A stretch of DNA of 64,000 bases from Pseudomonas floridensis (GCF_002087235.1 NZ_MUIO01000044.1:1-64000), one strand, 5' to 3'; shown: positions 1-12,981, counted from the first letter of the stretch. Numbers and translations are program-made. The notes: generated by a model from the sequence alone, not told the origin.

Positions 1-52
1 TTAAGTGAACAGCATTAGGATCCTGTCCGGGCTTTTCATTATCGCGTCGCGT

Positions 53-493
53 TCACTCCTGCTTCTTGAGGCGTACCGCCAATACATCGCAGGGTGCGCC
101 GTGCAGTACGTCGTTGGCAGTCGAACCCAGCAGCAGGGCCAGGCCGTGACGGCCGTGGCTGCCTACGACAATCAGGTCGCAGTGCTGGGTCTTGGCCAAT
201 TGATGAATTTCCTGGCGAGGCTGGCCGTACACCAGGTGACTTTCACCCTTTATCAATTGAGGGTGCTTTTGCTTGAGTCTTTCCAGCTTTTCCTTGGCTT
301 GGTCGAACTGTTGCTGCTGCAGCTGGGAGAGGTCCATCGGGACATCGCCGCCGAAAGCCATCGCCATCGGTTCCACGATGTGTACCGTCGACAGCTTCGC
401 GCCGCTGGCTTCGGCCAGCTCTCGAGCGCGGCGAATGACCGGGTCGCATTCGTCGGTGAGGTCAATGGCGACCAGAATATGTTGATACGACAT
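53..493 (-). CDS. Universal stress protein (UspA family)
   Basis: A 146-residue cytoplasmic protein with one Usp domain. It opens with the typical first strand (SYQHILVAIDL) and ends with a nucleotide-loop-like GSHGRHG...LLLGS stretch. The spacing there is G-2X-G-8X-G-S, one residue short of the classic ATP-binding signature. Usp proteins protect cells during starvation or oxidative stress; the ligand here is unknown. I chose the ATG at 493 over an upstream in-frame ATG at 580 because GGAGGA lies just before it and the family fold begins there. The gene is monocistronic and divergent from the next gene. Confidence 0.9.
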   Translation of the reverse strand: MSYQHILVAIDLTDECDPVIRRARELAEASGAKLSTVHIVEPMAMAFGGDVPMDLSQLQQQQFDQAKEKLERLKQKHPQLIKGESHLVYGQPRQEIHQLAKTQHCDLIVVGSHGRHGLALLLGSTANDVLHGAPCDVLAVRLKKQE

Positions 494-619
494 GAAGGTG
501 TCCTCCGAGAGGGTTGCGATGTGTGAGTATGGCGCTTTCGTTCGCATCTGGGCAGACCCCGTGCATGCCATTGTTTTCAACGTATTGTTTTAAGTCTGAA
601 TCAAGCGGGGGCAAGAAAT

Positions 620-1057
620 ATGACGGTCTGGATAGTCCTGTCAATCATTTGTGTCATGTTGAGCCCACTGGTCTGGCTGCGTCCGTCGCGTCGACAGAGT
701 GGCCGGATGGCGTTGCGCATGGAGGCGCGGCGTATCGGCATGGCGATGCAGCTGGCGCCTCAGGAGTGGCCGCACTGGCTCGCCAAAGAGCCGCCCAGCC
801 CGTGCGCTCAGTACCATCGGCCGCGCAGAAGCGCCAAACCTGACGCCTGGGTCTACTGGCAGCGTGAGCCGGGTGCCTGGGTCAACCGCTGGCGAGAACC
901 TTGTGAAGACAGTGTTTTGCTTGATCATTTCAGCACGCTGCCTGCCGACGTCTTCAAAGTGGAGGCGGACTCGCAGATGATCGCGGTGTATTGGGCTGAG
1001 CGCGGTGAGGCAGAAGTGTTGCAGCGTATTAATGCGGTGCTCAAGGCGCTGGCCTGA
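620..1057 (+). CDS. Small membrane-anchored conserved hypothetical protein
   Basis: A 145-residue protein with one N-terminal hydrophobic helix (about residues 3-20, ending in WLRPS). The rest is a soluble, Arg- and Trp-rich domain with no motif I can assign. It resembles proteins in Pseudomonas genomes that are sometimes loosely labelled YajC-like, but I cannot support a role in protein export. It probably sits in the inner membrane with a cytoplasmic tail. It is divergent from the universal stress gene and is followed by a hairpin whose T-tract lies on the opposite strand. Confidence 0.75.
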   Translation: MTVWIVLSIICVMLSPLVWLRPSRRQSGRMALRMEARRIGMAMQLAPQEWPHWLAKEPPSPCAQYHRPRRSAKPDAWVYWQREPGAWVNRWREPCEDSVLLDHFSTLPADVFKVEADSQMIAVYWAERGEAEVLQRINAVLKALA

Positions 1058-1077
1058 ACGCCGGTCAAATCGCAGGC

Positions 1078-1220
1078 AATAAAAAGCCCGATAACAACAT
1101 CGGGCCGGGGTTGGCCAGGCAGGCCGTAATCCTTGTGTGCCGGCACCCAGATTGCTGAATGCCGGTTATCACCGCTGCGCACCTGTGATCAGCTTCATCA
1201 CAGGCCTCTTGTGGCGCAGT
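1078..1220 (-). ncRNA. Candidate structured sRNA, possibly P16/RgsA-like
   Basis: On the minus strand, GCGACA and TAGAGT (complement 1227-1232) are separated by 17 bases. The sequence after them folds well: CCTGTGAT/ATCACAGG nested inside CTGCGC/GCGCAG, then CCGGCA/TGCCGG, then a rho-independent terminator at 1086-1105 followed by TTTTTATT. The predicted transcript is about 140 nt and has no convincing ORF. The -10 read as CTAGAGT resembles RpoS promoters, and a TGTAAG half-site of the GacA type lies upstream (complement of 1272-1277). Both would fit the Pseudomonas sRNA P16/RgsA. The structure is seen; the family name is a guess. Confidence 0.5.
1086..1105 (-). terminator. Rho-independent terminator read leftward
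   Basis: A perfect 7-bp stem GCCCGAT/ATCGGGC with a 6-nt loop. On the minus strand it is followed by TTTTTATT. Its orientation cannot serve the plus-strand gene ending at 1057, so it implies a leftward transcript starting in the 1100-1250 region. Confidence 0.7.
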
Positions 1221-1482
1221 GCGCTGACTCTAGCCTTTCTGCTCCGTTTTGTCGCGTTTTTCCCGCCGCTTCTTACAAATGAGCCTCAACGGTGCAAAAT
1301 CTGCGGACTTTGGGCCAAATCGCGCACTATCATTTCAGTGAATCATGGCAAATCAAACATCGGTTAGCTGGTCAGGAATCGCTTGTGCCTTTTGCAATCG
1401 ACCGTTTTTATTGACGTTTTGGCGAATTGACAATTATCCGGTTTTGCCTGATGGTGTGCGTACCCAAATCAAACGGGCGTAT

Positions 1483-1496
1483 GAAATGAGCGTTTG
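1483..1496. promoter_or_regulatory. Putative PsrA-type operator upstream of fadB
   Basis: GAAAT-N4-GTTTG differs by one base from the GAAAC-N2-4-GTTTG pattern described for PsrA. A second CAAACG element lies just upstream at 1470-1475. PsrA is known to control fadBA in P. aeruginosa, and psrA itself is in this window with a perfect site. The region 1233-1646 otherwise holds no credible gene. Confidence 0.4.
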
Positions 1497-1586
1497 GTCG
1501 TCAGACGGCTCTGACAGAATCCTGGCTACCACGTCGCAGCGGATGTACGTGTGATTTGGCGTGTTCATCGACGGCGACGTCGTAGT

Positions 1587-1612
1587 CTCGCCGAGCGCTG
1601 ATGCTCGGCGAG
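1587..1612. promoter_or_regulatory. fadB leader hairpin
   Basis: A perfect 10-bp inverted repeat CTCGCCGAGC/GCTCGGCGAG with a 6-nt loop, ending 34 bases before the fadB start. No T-run follows, so it is more likely a 5' leader structure than a terminator. Confidence 0.45.
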
Positions 1613-1646
1613 TATTGTTCAGCTTCCATACTGTGGAGATCAGTTG

Positions 1647-4993
<3,347 letters not shown>

Positions 4994-5010
4994 TTGCCTG
5001 GCGTGATGCA

Positions 5011-5037
5011 AGCCGGGGCTTGATGCCCCGGCTTTTG
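5011..5037 (+). terminator. fadBA terminator
   Basis: A 9-bp perfect stem AGCCGGGGC/GCCCCGGCT with loop TTGAT, followed by TTT. It sits 17 bases after the fadA stop. Confidence 0.85.
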
Positions 5038-5096
5038 TATTTTTGAAAAAGCAGTTTTTACCAAATGTTTTGAATGTGTTTCACGAGGGCTGCACC

Positions 5097-5333
5097 ATGC
5101 AACTGCAACCAGGGCTCTATCGCCATTACAAAGGCCCGGAATACCGGGTGTTCAGCGTGGCCAGACACTCCGAGACCGAAGAGCAGGTCGTGTTCTATCA
5201 GGCGCTGTACGGCGATTTCGGCCTGTGGGTTCGCCCTCTGGAGATGTTCCTGGAGTCCGTCGAGGTTGACGGCGAGCAAGTCCCGCGCTTTGCTTTGGTC
5301 CAGGCCGAACCCAGCCTGTTTTCCGGTTCGTGA
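5097..5333 (+). CDS. DUF1653 family small protein
   Basis: A 78-residue protein matching DUF1653: the start QLQPGLYRHYKGPEYRV, the central EEQVVFYQALYG and then WVRPLEMF are the family core. Function is unknown. I use the ATG at 5097, preceded by GAGGG and matching the family N terminus, over an upstream in-frame ATG at 5043. It lies after the fadA terminator and before the topA promoter, so it probably has its own weak promoter. Confidence 0.85.
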   Translation: MQLQPGLYRHYKGPEYRVFSVARHSETEEQVVFYQALYGDFGLWVRPLEMFLESVEVDGEQVPRFALVQAEPSLFSGS

Positions 5334-5358
5334 AGCGGAAATTCACAACAGGCTGTGC

Positions 5359-5387
5359 TTGACCTCACCTTGTAGCCACTATATATA
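5359..5387 (+). promoter_or_regulatory. Sigma-70 promoter of topA
   Basis: TTGACC (5359-5364) and TATATA (5382-5387) are separated by 17 bases. The site is 60 bases before the topA start and is followed by a pyrimidine-rich leader. Confidence 0.7.
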
Positions 5388-5446
5388 GCGTGGCCTTTAC
5401 ACGCTCCTCATTGTCTTTCATCTAGTATTCAGGAATTTTCTGATCC

Positions 5447-8059
5447 ATGGGCAAATCGCTGGTCATCGTGGAATCCCCGGCTAAGGCCAAGACCATCAAC
5501 AAGTATTTGGGCAACCAGTACGTGGTGAAGTCGAGTATCGGCCATATCCGAGACCTGCCCACCAGCGGTTCGGCCAGTGCTGCCAAAGAGCCTGCCGCCA
5601 AGCGGGGCAAGGCCACCGCAGGTGAAGGCCCGGTACTGACGCCGAAAGAAAAGGCGCAGCGCCAGTTGGTCTCGCGCATGGGGGTCGATCCGGAACATGG
5701 CTGGAAAGCCAAGTACGAAATCCTTCCTGGCAAGGAAAAGGTCATTGAAGAGCTGCGCAAGCTCGCCAAGGATGCCGACACCATCTATCTCGCGACGGAC
5801 TTGGACCGCGAGGGGGAGGCCATTGCCTGGCACCTGCGCGAAGCCATCGGTGGGGATGACAGCCGCTTCAAGCGCGTGGTGTTCAACGAAATCACCAAGA
5901 AGGCCATTCAGGAAGCTTTCTCCAAGCCAGGCGAGCTGGATATTGCCCGTGTCAACGCCCAGCAAGCGCGTCGCTTCCTGGACCGCGTTGTGGGCTACAT
6001 GGTTTCACCCCTGTTGTGGCAGAAAGTGGCTCGTGGTCTTTCCGCTGGCCGCGTGCAATCGGTCGCCGTGAAGCTGGTCGTGGAGCGTGAGCGTGAAATT
6101 CGTGCGTTCAACCCTGAAGAGTACTGGGAAATCCACGCCGATCTGGGTACTGCCAAAGGCGCGAACGTGCGTTTTGAGGTGGCCCGTGAAAATGGCGAGG
6201 CGTTCAAGCCGCTGAACGAAGCGCAGGCGATGGCCGCGCTGGAAAAGCTCAAGGCGTCCAGTTACAGCATCGTCAAGCGTGAAGACAAGCCGACCAGCAG
6301 CAAGCCGTCGGCGCCGTTCATCACATCGACCCTGCAGCAGGCGGCGAGCAATCGTCTCGGCTTCGGCGTGAAGAAGACCATGATGATGGCTCAGCGCTTG
6401 TATGAAGCGGGCTACATCACGTACATGCGTACCGACTCGACCAACCTGTCGGCCGACGCAGTCAGCATGGCGCGCGACTACATCGAAACCGAGTTCGGCA
6501 AGAAGTACCTGCCGGAATCGCCAAATGTGTACAGCAGCAAGGAAGGCGCGCAAGAGGCGCACGAAGCGATTCGTCCCTCCGACGTCAACATGCACCCCTC
6601 CAGGCTGTCGGGCATGGAGCGCGATGCCGAGCGCCTTTACGAGCTGATCTGGCGTCAATTCGTCGCTTGCCAGATGCCGCCTGCGCAATACCTGTCCACC
6701 ACAGTCAGCGTCGCGGCCAGCGATTTCGAACTGCGCGCCAAGGGCCGTATCCTCAAGTTCGACGGTTATACCCGCGTGCTGCCGCAAATGACCAAGCCGG
6801 GTGACGACGACGTTCTGCCGGACATGGCTCAGGGTGAGAGCCTGAAACTGAACAAGCTCGACCCGACTCAGCACTTCACCAAGCCGCCTGCGCGTTATTC
6901 CGAGGCGAGCCTGGTCAAAGAGATGGAAAAGCGCGGTATTGGACGTCCTTCGACTTACGCAGCGATCATTTCGACCATTCAGGACCGTGGCTATGTCGCG
7001 CTACACAACCGTCGTTTCTATTCGGAAAAGATGGGCGATATCGTCACCGGACGTCTGTCCGAGAGCTTTGCCAACCTGATGGACTACGGCTTCACCGCCG
7101 GCATGGAAGAAAATCTCGACGACGTTGCACAAGGTCAGCGGGACTGGAAAAACGTGCTGGACGAGTTCTACGGCGATTTCCGCAAGAAGCTGGACGTGGC
7201 CGAAGCGCCTGACAGCGGCATGCGCGCCAATCAGCCGGTCATGACCGATATTCCGTGCAAGGTGTGTGGTCGTCCGATGCAGATCCGGACGGCCTCGACA
7301 GGCGTATTCCTCGGCTGCTCCGGCTACAGCCTGCCGCCCAAGGAGCGCTGTAAGGCCACCGTCAACCTCACGCCCGGCGACGAGATTGCCGACGACGATG
7401 AGGGCGAGTCCGAGTCCCGGGTTCTGCGCGGCAAGCATCGCTGCCCGATCTGCAGCACAGCGATGGATGCCTATCTGCTGGACGAGAATCACAAGCTGCA
7501 CATCTGCGGTAACAACCCGGATTGCACCGGTTACGAGATCGAAAAGGGTACCTATCGCATCAAGGGCTATGAAGGTCCGAGCCTGGAGTGCGACAAGTGT
7601 GGTAGCGAGATGCAGCTCAAGACCGGCCGTTTCGGCAAGTTCTTCGGTTGCACCAACCCCGATTGCAAGAACACCCGCAAGCTGCTCAAAAGCGGCGATG
7701 CGGCACCGCCCAAGATGGACCCGGTCAAGATGCCGGAGCTCAAATGCGACAAGGTCGATGACACCTACATCCTGCGCGATGGCGCTTCCGGGCTGTTTCT
7801 GGCTGCCAGCCAATTCCCGAAAAACCGCGAAACCCGCGCACCGCTGGTGATCGAGATCGCGCCGCACAAGGACGAGATCGATCCGAAGTATCATTTCCTT
7901 TGCGAGGCGCCGAAGAAGGATCCGGATGGTCGTCCAGCGGTGATCCGCTACAGCCGCAAGACCAAGGAGCAGTACGTGCAGACCGAAGTCGAAGGCAAGC
8001 CTACCGGCTGGCGTGCGTTCTACGATGGCAGTGCCTGGAAGGTCGAGGACAAGCGCTGA
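5447..8059 (+). CDS. topA: DNA topoisomerase I
   Basis: An 870-residue type IA topoisomerase that relaxes negative supercoils. The Toprim domain starts [14 protein letters not shown] and carries the acidic metal-binding [17 protein letters not shown] (around residues 105-121). The active-site tyrosine is in [13 protein letters not shown] (about residue 325). The C-terminal third holds CxxC zinc-ribbon repeats ([24 protein letters not shown]). Length is normal for the family. A strong sigma-70 promoter lies directly upstream, and the gene is probably transcribed alone. Confidence 0.98.
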   Translation: MGKSLVIVESPAKAKTINKYLGNQYVVKSSIGHIRDLPTSGSASAAKEPAAKRGKATAGEGPVLTPKEKAQRQLVSRMGVDPEHGWKAKYEILPGKEKVIEELRKLAKDADTIYLATDLDREGEAIAWHLREAIGGDDSRFKRVVFNEITKKAIQEAFSKPGELDIARVNAQQARRFLDRVVGYMVSPLLWQKVARGLSAGRVQSVAVKLVVEREREIRAFNPEEYWEIHADLGTAKGANVRFEVARENGEAFKPLNEAQAMAALEKLKASSYSIVKREDKPTSSKPSAPFITSTLQQAASNRLGFGVKKTMMMAQRLYEAGYITYMRTDSTNLSADAVSMARDYIETEFGKKYLPESPNVYSSKEGAQEAHEAIRPSDVNMHPSRLSGMERDAERLYELIWRQFVACQMPPAQYLSTTVSVAASDFELRAKGRILKFDGYTRVLPQMTKPGDDDVLPDMAQGESLKLNKLDPTQHFTKPPARYSEASLVKEMEKRGIGRPSTYAAIISTIQDRGYVALHNRRFYSEKMGDIVTGRLSESFANLMDYGFTAGMEENLDDVAQGQRDWKNVLDEFYGDFRKKLDVAEAPDSGMRANQPVMTDIPCKVCGRPMQIRTASTGVFLGCSGYSLPPKERCKATVNLTPGDEIADDDEGESESRVLRGKHRCPICSTAMDAYLLDENHKLHICGNNPDCTGYEIEKGTYRIKGYEGPSLECDKCGSEMQLKTGRFGKFFGCTNPDCKNTRKLLKSGDAAPPKMDPVKMPELKCDKVDDTYILRDGASGLFLAASQFPKNRETRAPLVIEIAPHKDEIDPKYHFLCEAPKKDPDGRPAVIRYSRKTKEQYVQTEVEGKPTGWRAFYDGSAWKVEDKR

Positions 8060-8065
8060 TCGATC

Positions 8066-8094
8066 GGCATCCGGCACCCCAGGTGTCGGATGCC
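8066..8094. other. Long intergenic hairpin after topA
   Basis: A 13-bp stem (one G-T wobble) with a 3-nt loop CCA, arms 8066-8078 and 8082-8094, starting 7 bases after the topA stop. No T-run follows. It may protect the topA 3' end or attenuate read-through. Confidence 0.5.
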
Positions 8095-8155
8095 TGACTG
8101 GCGCAATGCTGTCAGGCTATGCTGGTGTTTATTCGAAGTGATGGAGGGGCTCGTC

Positions 8156-8677
8156 ATGGCTCATGAACTCTATACCCGCACTAACCAGAAAATTTACTTC
8201 GCCGGACTTGCGCTCGAGGCTTTGGGCAAGGCTGAAAAAGGTCTGGCCATGAACGCGCAGGCGCTGCAGCAGGCCGAGCGTGAATCGGTGCTGTTTCACC
8301 TGTACGGCGCATTGTTGGGGCTGTGTCACGAGATCGCCGGGTTCTATCGCCTGCCTCAGGCGAATGCTCCCCGTGCAGAACAGTTGCTGACGCAGGATGT
8401 GCTGGACGCTATCGCGATTCCGGAAATGGCTGAGCTGGTCGAACTGGCGCAGCATCGGGAAACCTGGCTGGCCAGACTTTTGGCGGCCTACAACGCGTTG
8501 TTTCAGCCACCTCGTGCTCCGGTAAAGCCCAAAGGTGACGTGACTCAACCCATGATTGTGGCTGTTAATCTGGATGCCGAGCCTGAGCCGGAGCTGACCC
8601 GCGAAGAGCTGGAAAGCTGGCGACAGCAGCTGAAAAGTCTGGCCGTTCGTTTCCGTGAAGGTTTGAGCGAGTGCTGA
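8156..8677 (+). CDS. DUF6586-like conserved hypothetical protein
   Basis: A 173-residue, mainly helical soluble protein starting MAHELYTRTNQKIYFAGLAL. The first 110 residues are rich in heptad-like helices; an acidic linker (DAEPEPELT) precedes a last helix. It occurs beside topA in pseudomonads, and I know no function. The ATG at 8156 is preceded by GGAGGGG and is preferred over an in-frame ATG at 8090 that overlaps the topA hairpin. The next gene starts 64 bases downstream. Confidence 0.8.
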   Translation: MAHELYTRTNQKIYFAGLALEALGKAEKGLAMNAQALQQAERESVLFHLYGALLGLCHEIAGFYRLPQANAPRAEQLLTQDVLDAIAIPEMAELVELAQHRETWLARLLAAYNALFQPPRAPVKPKGDVTQPMIVAVNLDAEPEPELTREELESWRQQLKSLAVRFREGLSEC

Positions 8678-8741
8678 AAAGCAATACTGGATGGGCTGGC
8701 AGGCTGTTACAATGCCGGCCTATTGCGGAGTAACTGTACTG

Positions 8742-8975
8742 ATGCCTACCTCTTTTCTAGAAATTGTCGAACTGCCTGACGGCCGCATTGAACTGCGTCG
8801 CGCCGATGACGAAGGCTCGCTGGTCACGCTGGATTTCTCGGCAGACGCCAAGGCATTCATGCAAGGACAGCACGTCGAAGTTGCCAAGGCCATGCTGAGC
8901 GTAGGCGTGCAAATGGCAGGGCGTCTGGCTGAAGGCGAAGTCGAAAAAGATGAAGTGCCGCACGTTCTGCACTGA
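8742..8975 (+). CDS. Small conserved hypothetical protein
   Basis: A 77-residue acidic protein (TSFLEIVELPDGRIELRRAD...). It shows two short beta-like segments followed by a helix (KAFMQGQHVEVAKAML), with no catalytic motif. It is conserved at this position next to sulA-lexA in pseudomonads, as far as I recognise the neighbourhood. The ATG at 8742 follows a GGAG motif; the frame is open further upstream but without a good start. It may be cotranscribed with the gene upstream. Confidence 0.8.
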   Translation: MPTSFLEIVELPDGRIELRRADDEGSLVTLDFSADAKAFMQGQHVEVAKAMLSVGVQMAGRLAEGEVEKDEVPHVLH

Positions 8976-9003
8976 TCGATGGCGTTGAACAGCGACCGGG
9001 CAT

Positions 9004-9474
9004 TCAGCCCAGTCTGATATTCAGGCTCTGTGCTTCCCCGACCTTCGCTGCATTGATCAACTGCTGACGTGCCGATGTGCCAAGCGGATTGATCCAGCTC
9101 ACCACCGTATGGCTGCGCCCCAGTCGCAGCGCTTCGCGAGTCAGCTCCAGCGCACTTTGAGTGCCGCGTGGCTGAAGCAGAAGAATGCGTTCCCTGTTCA
9201 ATCCCGCATCACGCAGCCAGGCCTGGGTCAGGCTCGATGGCGGCGCAATGAGTGTGAGCCAGCGCGCGTCGGCATCCTGGCTCAGTTCGCGGAGGATGGG
9301 GGCGAGGAGGTTCAGGCAGTTCCCGGCGGCACCACGCAAGGACAGTTCGCTGAAAGGCTCCGGCTCGTTGCTCCAGGGCGTTTCGACGATATCCGTGAGC
9401 ATCGGGGCGATGGGCTGGGCCATGAACGCCTCGAACAGTGGCAATTGCGAATGCGGTGCTTGATGGAACTGCAT
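9004..9474 (-). CDS. sulA: SOS cell division inhibitor SulA
   Basis: A 156-residue SulA-family protein. In the SOS response it binds FtsZ and blocks Z-ring assembly until DNA is repaired. The core is recognisable: LTLIAPPSSLTQAWLRDAGLN, then RILLLQPRG, then TVVSWINPL. It lies 14 bases after lexA on the same strand and should be cotranscribed from the LexA-controlled promoter. In many gamma-proteobacteria sulA is separate; the lexA-sulA pair is typical of Pseudomonas. Confidence 0.93.
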   Translation of the reverse strand: MQFHQAPHSQLPLFEAFMAQPIAPMLTDIVETPWSNEPEPFSELSLRGAAGNCLNLLAPILRELSQDADARWLTLIAPPSSLTQAWLRDAGLNRERILLLQPRGTQSALELTREALRLGRSHTVVSWINPLGTSARQQLINAAKVGEAQSLNIRLG

Positions 9475-9488
9475 AACGTCTCCTTAGC

Positions 9489-10097
9489 TTAGCGGCGTAT
9501 GACGCCGACGCTCAAACCTTCGATCACCAGATCCTGATCCTTGAGGTCGACCTCGATAGGGGCGAACTCCGGGTTTTCAGCCAGCAGCCATACTTTGCTG
9601 CCTTCGCGCTTGAAGCGTTTGACCGTCACCTCATCGCCAATCCGGGCAACGACGATCTGGCCGTTGCGAGCCTCACGCGTGGTGTGAACCGCCAGCAGAT
9701 CGCCGTCGAGAATACCGATGTCCTTCATGCTCATGCCGTGTACGCGCAACAGGTAGTCGGCACTGGGATGGAAGAAAGTCGGGTTGATGTTGCAGGATTC
9801 TTCGATGTGCTGCTGCGCGAGAATGGGTGCGCCGGCTGCGACCCGGCCGATGATCGGCAGGCTGCTTTCGTCGGGTTTGGCTTCGAAGCCGGGAATACGA
9901 ATACCGCGTGATGCACCGGGCGTCATCTCGATGGCGCCCTTGCGGGCGAGTGCCTTGAGATGCTCTTCGGCGGCATTCGGCGATTTGAAGCCCAGTTCCT
10001 GAGCGATCTCAGCACGCGTCGGTGGGAATCCGTTGTCTTCAAGACAGCGTTTGATGAAGCCCAGGATCTCGGCCTGGCGTGGCGTCAGTTTAATCAT
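9489..10097 (-). CDS. lexA: LexA repressor
   Basis: A 202-residue SOS repressor. It has an N-terminal winged helix ([13 protein letters not shown] to about residue 65) and a C-terminal S24 self-cleavage domain. The Ala88-Gly89 scissile bond is in GRVAAGAP, the catalytic Ser123 in GMSMKDIG and Lys160 in DEVTVKRF. All key residues are intact. Two CTG-N10-CAG boxes directly upstream indicate autoregulation. sulA follows in the same operon, and psrA is divergent. Confidence 0.98.
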   Translation of the reverse strand: MIKLTPRQAEILGFIKRCLEDNGFPPTRAEIAQELGFKSPNAAEEHLKALARKGAIEMTPGASRGIRIPGFEAKPDESSLPIIGRVAAGAPILAQQHIEESCNINPTFFHPSADYLLRVHGMSMKDIGILDGDLLAVHTTREARNGQIVVARIGDEVTVKRFKREGSKVWLLAENPEFAPIEVDLKDQDLVIEGLSVGVIRR

Positions 10098-10107
10098 GTC
10101 GAGCGCT

Positions 10108-10123
10108 CTGTCTTTTTATACAG
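10108..10123 (-). promoter_or_regulatory. lexA: LexA (SOS) box 1
   Basis: CTGTATAAAAAGACAG on the minus strand is a CTG-N10-CAG LexA operator, 11 bases upstream of the lexA start. Confidence 0.9.
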
Positions 10124-10126
10124 TGA

Positions 10127-10142
10127 CTGGGATTATATACAG
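10127..10142 (-). promoter_or_regulatory. lexA: LexA (SOS) box 2
   Basis: CTGTATATAATCCCAG on the minus strand is a second CTG-N10-CAG box, three bases from box 1. Tandem boxes are typical of autoregulated lexA promoters. Confidence 0.9.
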
Positions 10143-10296
10143 TGAAAGCGCATTGGCAATCGTCTATTTCATTTTCAGCGCCGAGCGGTAGCAGAAATAG
10201 TGGCCGTGTGTGATTCCCCGGTTGCGCGACTGACGGGCGATTCGTCGTTTATGACGTGATTTCGTGACTGTCCGGCCACAAAATGAACGGGTTCGC

Positions 10297-10326
10297 TTGA
10301 CAATCGAGGCGTATGATACGTATGTT
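10297..10326 (+). promoter_or_regulatory. psrA: psrA promoter
   Basis: A perfect TTGACA (10297-10302) and TATGTT (10321-10326) with an 18-base spacer, 30 bases before the psrA start. The PsrA operator begins two bases after the -10. Confidence 0.6.
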
Positions 10327-10327
10327 T

Positions 10328-10341
10328 CAAACGTTCGTTTG
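10328..10341. promoter_or_regulatory. psrA: PsrA operator (autoregulation)
   Basis: CAAACGTTCGTTTG is a perfect CAAAC-N4-GTTTG palindrome matching the known PsrA pattern. It overlaps the expected transcription start, so bound PsrA should block its own promoter. Confidence 0.8.
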
Positions 10342-10355
10342 TTAGGCAGAGAGCC

Positions 10356-11075
10356 ATGGCCCAGTCGGAAACCGTTGAACGCATTCTTGATGCTGCCGAG
10401 CAGTTGTTCGCAGAGAAAGGTTTCGCTGAAACCTCGCTGCGCCTCATCACCAGCAAGGCTTCGGTCAATCTGGCAGCGGTGAACTACCACTTCGGTTCGA
10501 AGAAGGCGCTGATTCAAGCGGTATTCTCCCGCTTTCTGGGGCCTTTCTGCATCAGTCTGGATCGCGAGCTGGAGCGCCGTCAGGCTCGGCCCGAGCACAA
10601 ACCTACCCTCGAAGAACTGCTCGAGATCCTTGTCGAGCAGGCGCTGGTAGTGCAGCCGCGCAGTGGCAACGATCTGTCCATCTTCATGCGTTTGCTGGGC
10701 CTGGCGTTCAGTCAGAGCCAGGGTCACCTGCGACGCTATCTGGAAGACATGTACGGTAAGGTGTTTCGCCGTTACATGACACTGGTCAACGAAGCCGCCC
10801 CGCGAATTCCCCCCATCGAACTGTTCTGGCGTGTGCACTTCATGCTGGGTGCCGCCGCGTTCAGCATGTCCGGCATCAAGGCGCTGCGAGCCATCGCCGA
10901 GACCGATTTCGGCGTCAACACGTCGATCGAACAGGTCATGCGCCTGATGGTGCCGTTTCTGGCCGCCGGCATGCGTGCCGACACCGGTGTAACCGACCCG
11001 GCCATGATTGCCGCCCAGCTCAAGCCACGCAGCAAGAGCAGCAGTACGCCTGCACCCGTGGCAGCCAAGGTCTGA
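10356..11075 (+). CDS. psrA: TetR-family transcriptional regulator PsrA
   Basis: A 239-residue TetR regulator. The helix-turn-helix spans about residues 8-52 (ILDAAEQLFAEKGFAETSLRLIT, then VNYHFGSKKAL), followed by a helical ligand domain and a Ser/Pro/Ala-rich tail. In Pseudomonas PsrA senses long-chain fatty acids, represses itself and fadBA, and activates rpoS. The position divergent from lexA and before nagZ matches the known psrA locus. The perfect operator upstream supports the call. Confidence 0.93.
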   Translation: MAQSETVERILDAAEQLFAEKGFAETSLRLITSKASVNLAAVNYHFGSKKALIQAVFSRFLGPFCISLDRELERRQARPEHKPTLEELLEILVEQALVVQPRSGNDLSIFMRLLGLAFSQSQGHLRRYLEDMYGKVFRRYMTLVNEAAPRIPPIELFWRVHFMLGAAAFSMSGIKALRAIAETDFGVNTSIEQVMRLMVPFLAAGMRADTGVTDPAMIAAQLKPRSKSSSTPAPVAAKV

Positions 11076-11166
11076 CAGCTGTCCCGGCCCCTTCGGATTG
11101 CGCGGGGCCTCAGGATCAAGCACCATGCCCGCATTGAAATCGGGCACTGGTGTGTAAGGGTTTTTT

Positions 11167-12177
11167 ATGAGTTCTGGCCTGCAAGGCTCCCTGATGGTCG
11201 ATGTCGCCGGTACATGGCTGACCAGCGAAGACCGTCAGTTTTTGCGTCAGCCCGAAGTGGGCGGTCTCATCATCTTCGCTCGAAACATCGAGCATCCCCG
11301 TCAAGTCCGTGAACTGAGTGCGTCCATTCGCGCCATTCGGCCTGACCTGCTGCTCGCGGTGGATCAGGAGGGCGGACGCGTGCAGCGCCTGCGTCAGGGG
11401 TTCGTGCGTCTGCCGGCGATGCGGGCGATCGCCGAAAGACCGAATGCCGAGTCGCTCGCCGAACACTGCGGCTGGGTCATGGCGACCGAGGTTCTGGCGG
11501 TGGGGCTCGATCTGAGTTTTGCCCCTGTGCTTGACCTGGATTACCAGCGCAGTGCGGTGGTGGGCACTCGTTCCTTCGAAGGTGACCCCGAGCGTGCTGC
11601 GTTGCTGGCTGGCGCATTCATGCGTGGCATGAACGCTGCAGGAATGGCTGCTACCGGCAAGCATTTCCCCGGTCACGGCTGGGCGGAAGCCGATTCTCAT
11701 GTGGCCATTCCGGTGGACGAGCGCAGCCTTGAGCATATCCGCGCCAATGATCTGGTTCCGTTTGCCCGTCTGAGTCAGCAACTGGCCGCAGTGATGCCTG
11801 CCCACGTCATTTATCCCAAGGTCGATGCACAACCGGCCGGCTTCTCGCGACGCTGGTTGCAGGACATTCTGCGCGACGAACTGAAATTTGACGGGGTTAT
11901 CTTCAGCGATGACTTGTCGATGGCGGGTGCGCACGTGGTTGGTGATGCGGCGAGTCGCATCGAGGCGGCACTGACGGCCGGGTGTGACATGGGGCTGGTC
12001 TGCAACGACCGGGCAGCAGCAGAGCTGGCATTGGGCGCTGCACAGCGCCTGAAGGTCAAGCCTTCGCCGCGCATCGCCCGCATGCGCGGCAACGCGGTCG
12101 CCAGCACTGAATATCGACAGCACCCTCGCTGGCTGGCTGCTCTTGCGGCTCTGCGCAGCGCTCGATTGATCGACTGA
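11167..12177 (+). CDS. nagZ: Beta-N-acetylglucosaminidase NagZ
   Basis: A 336-residue GH3 hydrolase of cytoplasmic peptidoglycan recycling. It removes GlcNAc from GlcNAc-1,6-anhydroMurNAc muropeptides, which also feeds the signal for AmpC induction. The family signature KHFPGHG is at residues 165-171, followed by the His/Asp loop (AEADSHV). The nucleophile region FSDDLSMAG is near residue 248. Length is normal. It follows psrA by 91 bases and precedes the phosphorylase gene by 9, so those two are probably cotranscribed. Confidence 0.96.
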   Translation: MSSGLQGSLMVDVAGTWLTSEDRQFLRQPEVGGLIIFARNIEHPRQVRELSASIRAIRPDLLLAVDQEGGRVQRLRQGFVRLPAMRAIAERPNAESLAEHCGWVMATEVLAVGLDLSFAPVLDLDYQRSAVVGTRSFEGDPERAALLAGAFMRGMNAAGMAATGKHFPGHGWAEADSHVAIPVDERSLEHIRANDLVPFARLSQQLAAVMPAHVIYPKVDAQPAGFSRRWLQDILRDELKFDGVIFSDDLSMAGAHVVGDAASRIEAALTAGCDMGLVCNDRAAAELALGAAQRLKVKPSPRIARMRGNAVASTEYRQHPRWLAALAALRSARLID

Positions 12178-12927
<750 letters not shown>

Positions 12928-12952
12928 CAGCGGCCCATCGCATTCGTCGAAA

Positions 12953-12981
12953 CCCAAGGGCCCTCAACCAAAGCCCTTGGG
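12953..12981. terminator. Hairpin between convergent genes
   Basis: A 9-bp stem CCCAAGGGC/GCCCTTGGG with an 11-nt loop in the 60-base gap between two convergent genes. There is only a short TTT on the minus side, so terminator activity is plausible but not clear. Confidence 0.5.

Noticed and set aside
925-1182. An 85-codon minus frame overlapping the sRNA
   Set aside because: It runs through the terminator hairpin and the antisense of a real gene, so it is unlikely to be translated.
1345-1554. A 69-codon frame between the sRNA region and fadB
   Set aside because: It has no ribosome site, overlaps the likely fadB control region, and its composition is unlike neighbouring proteins.
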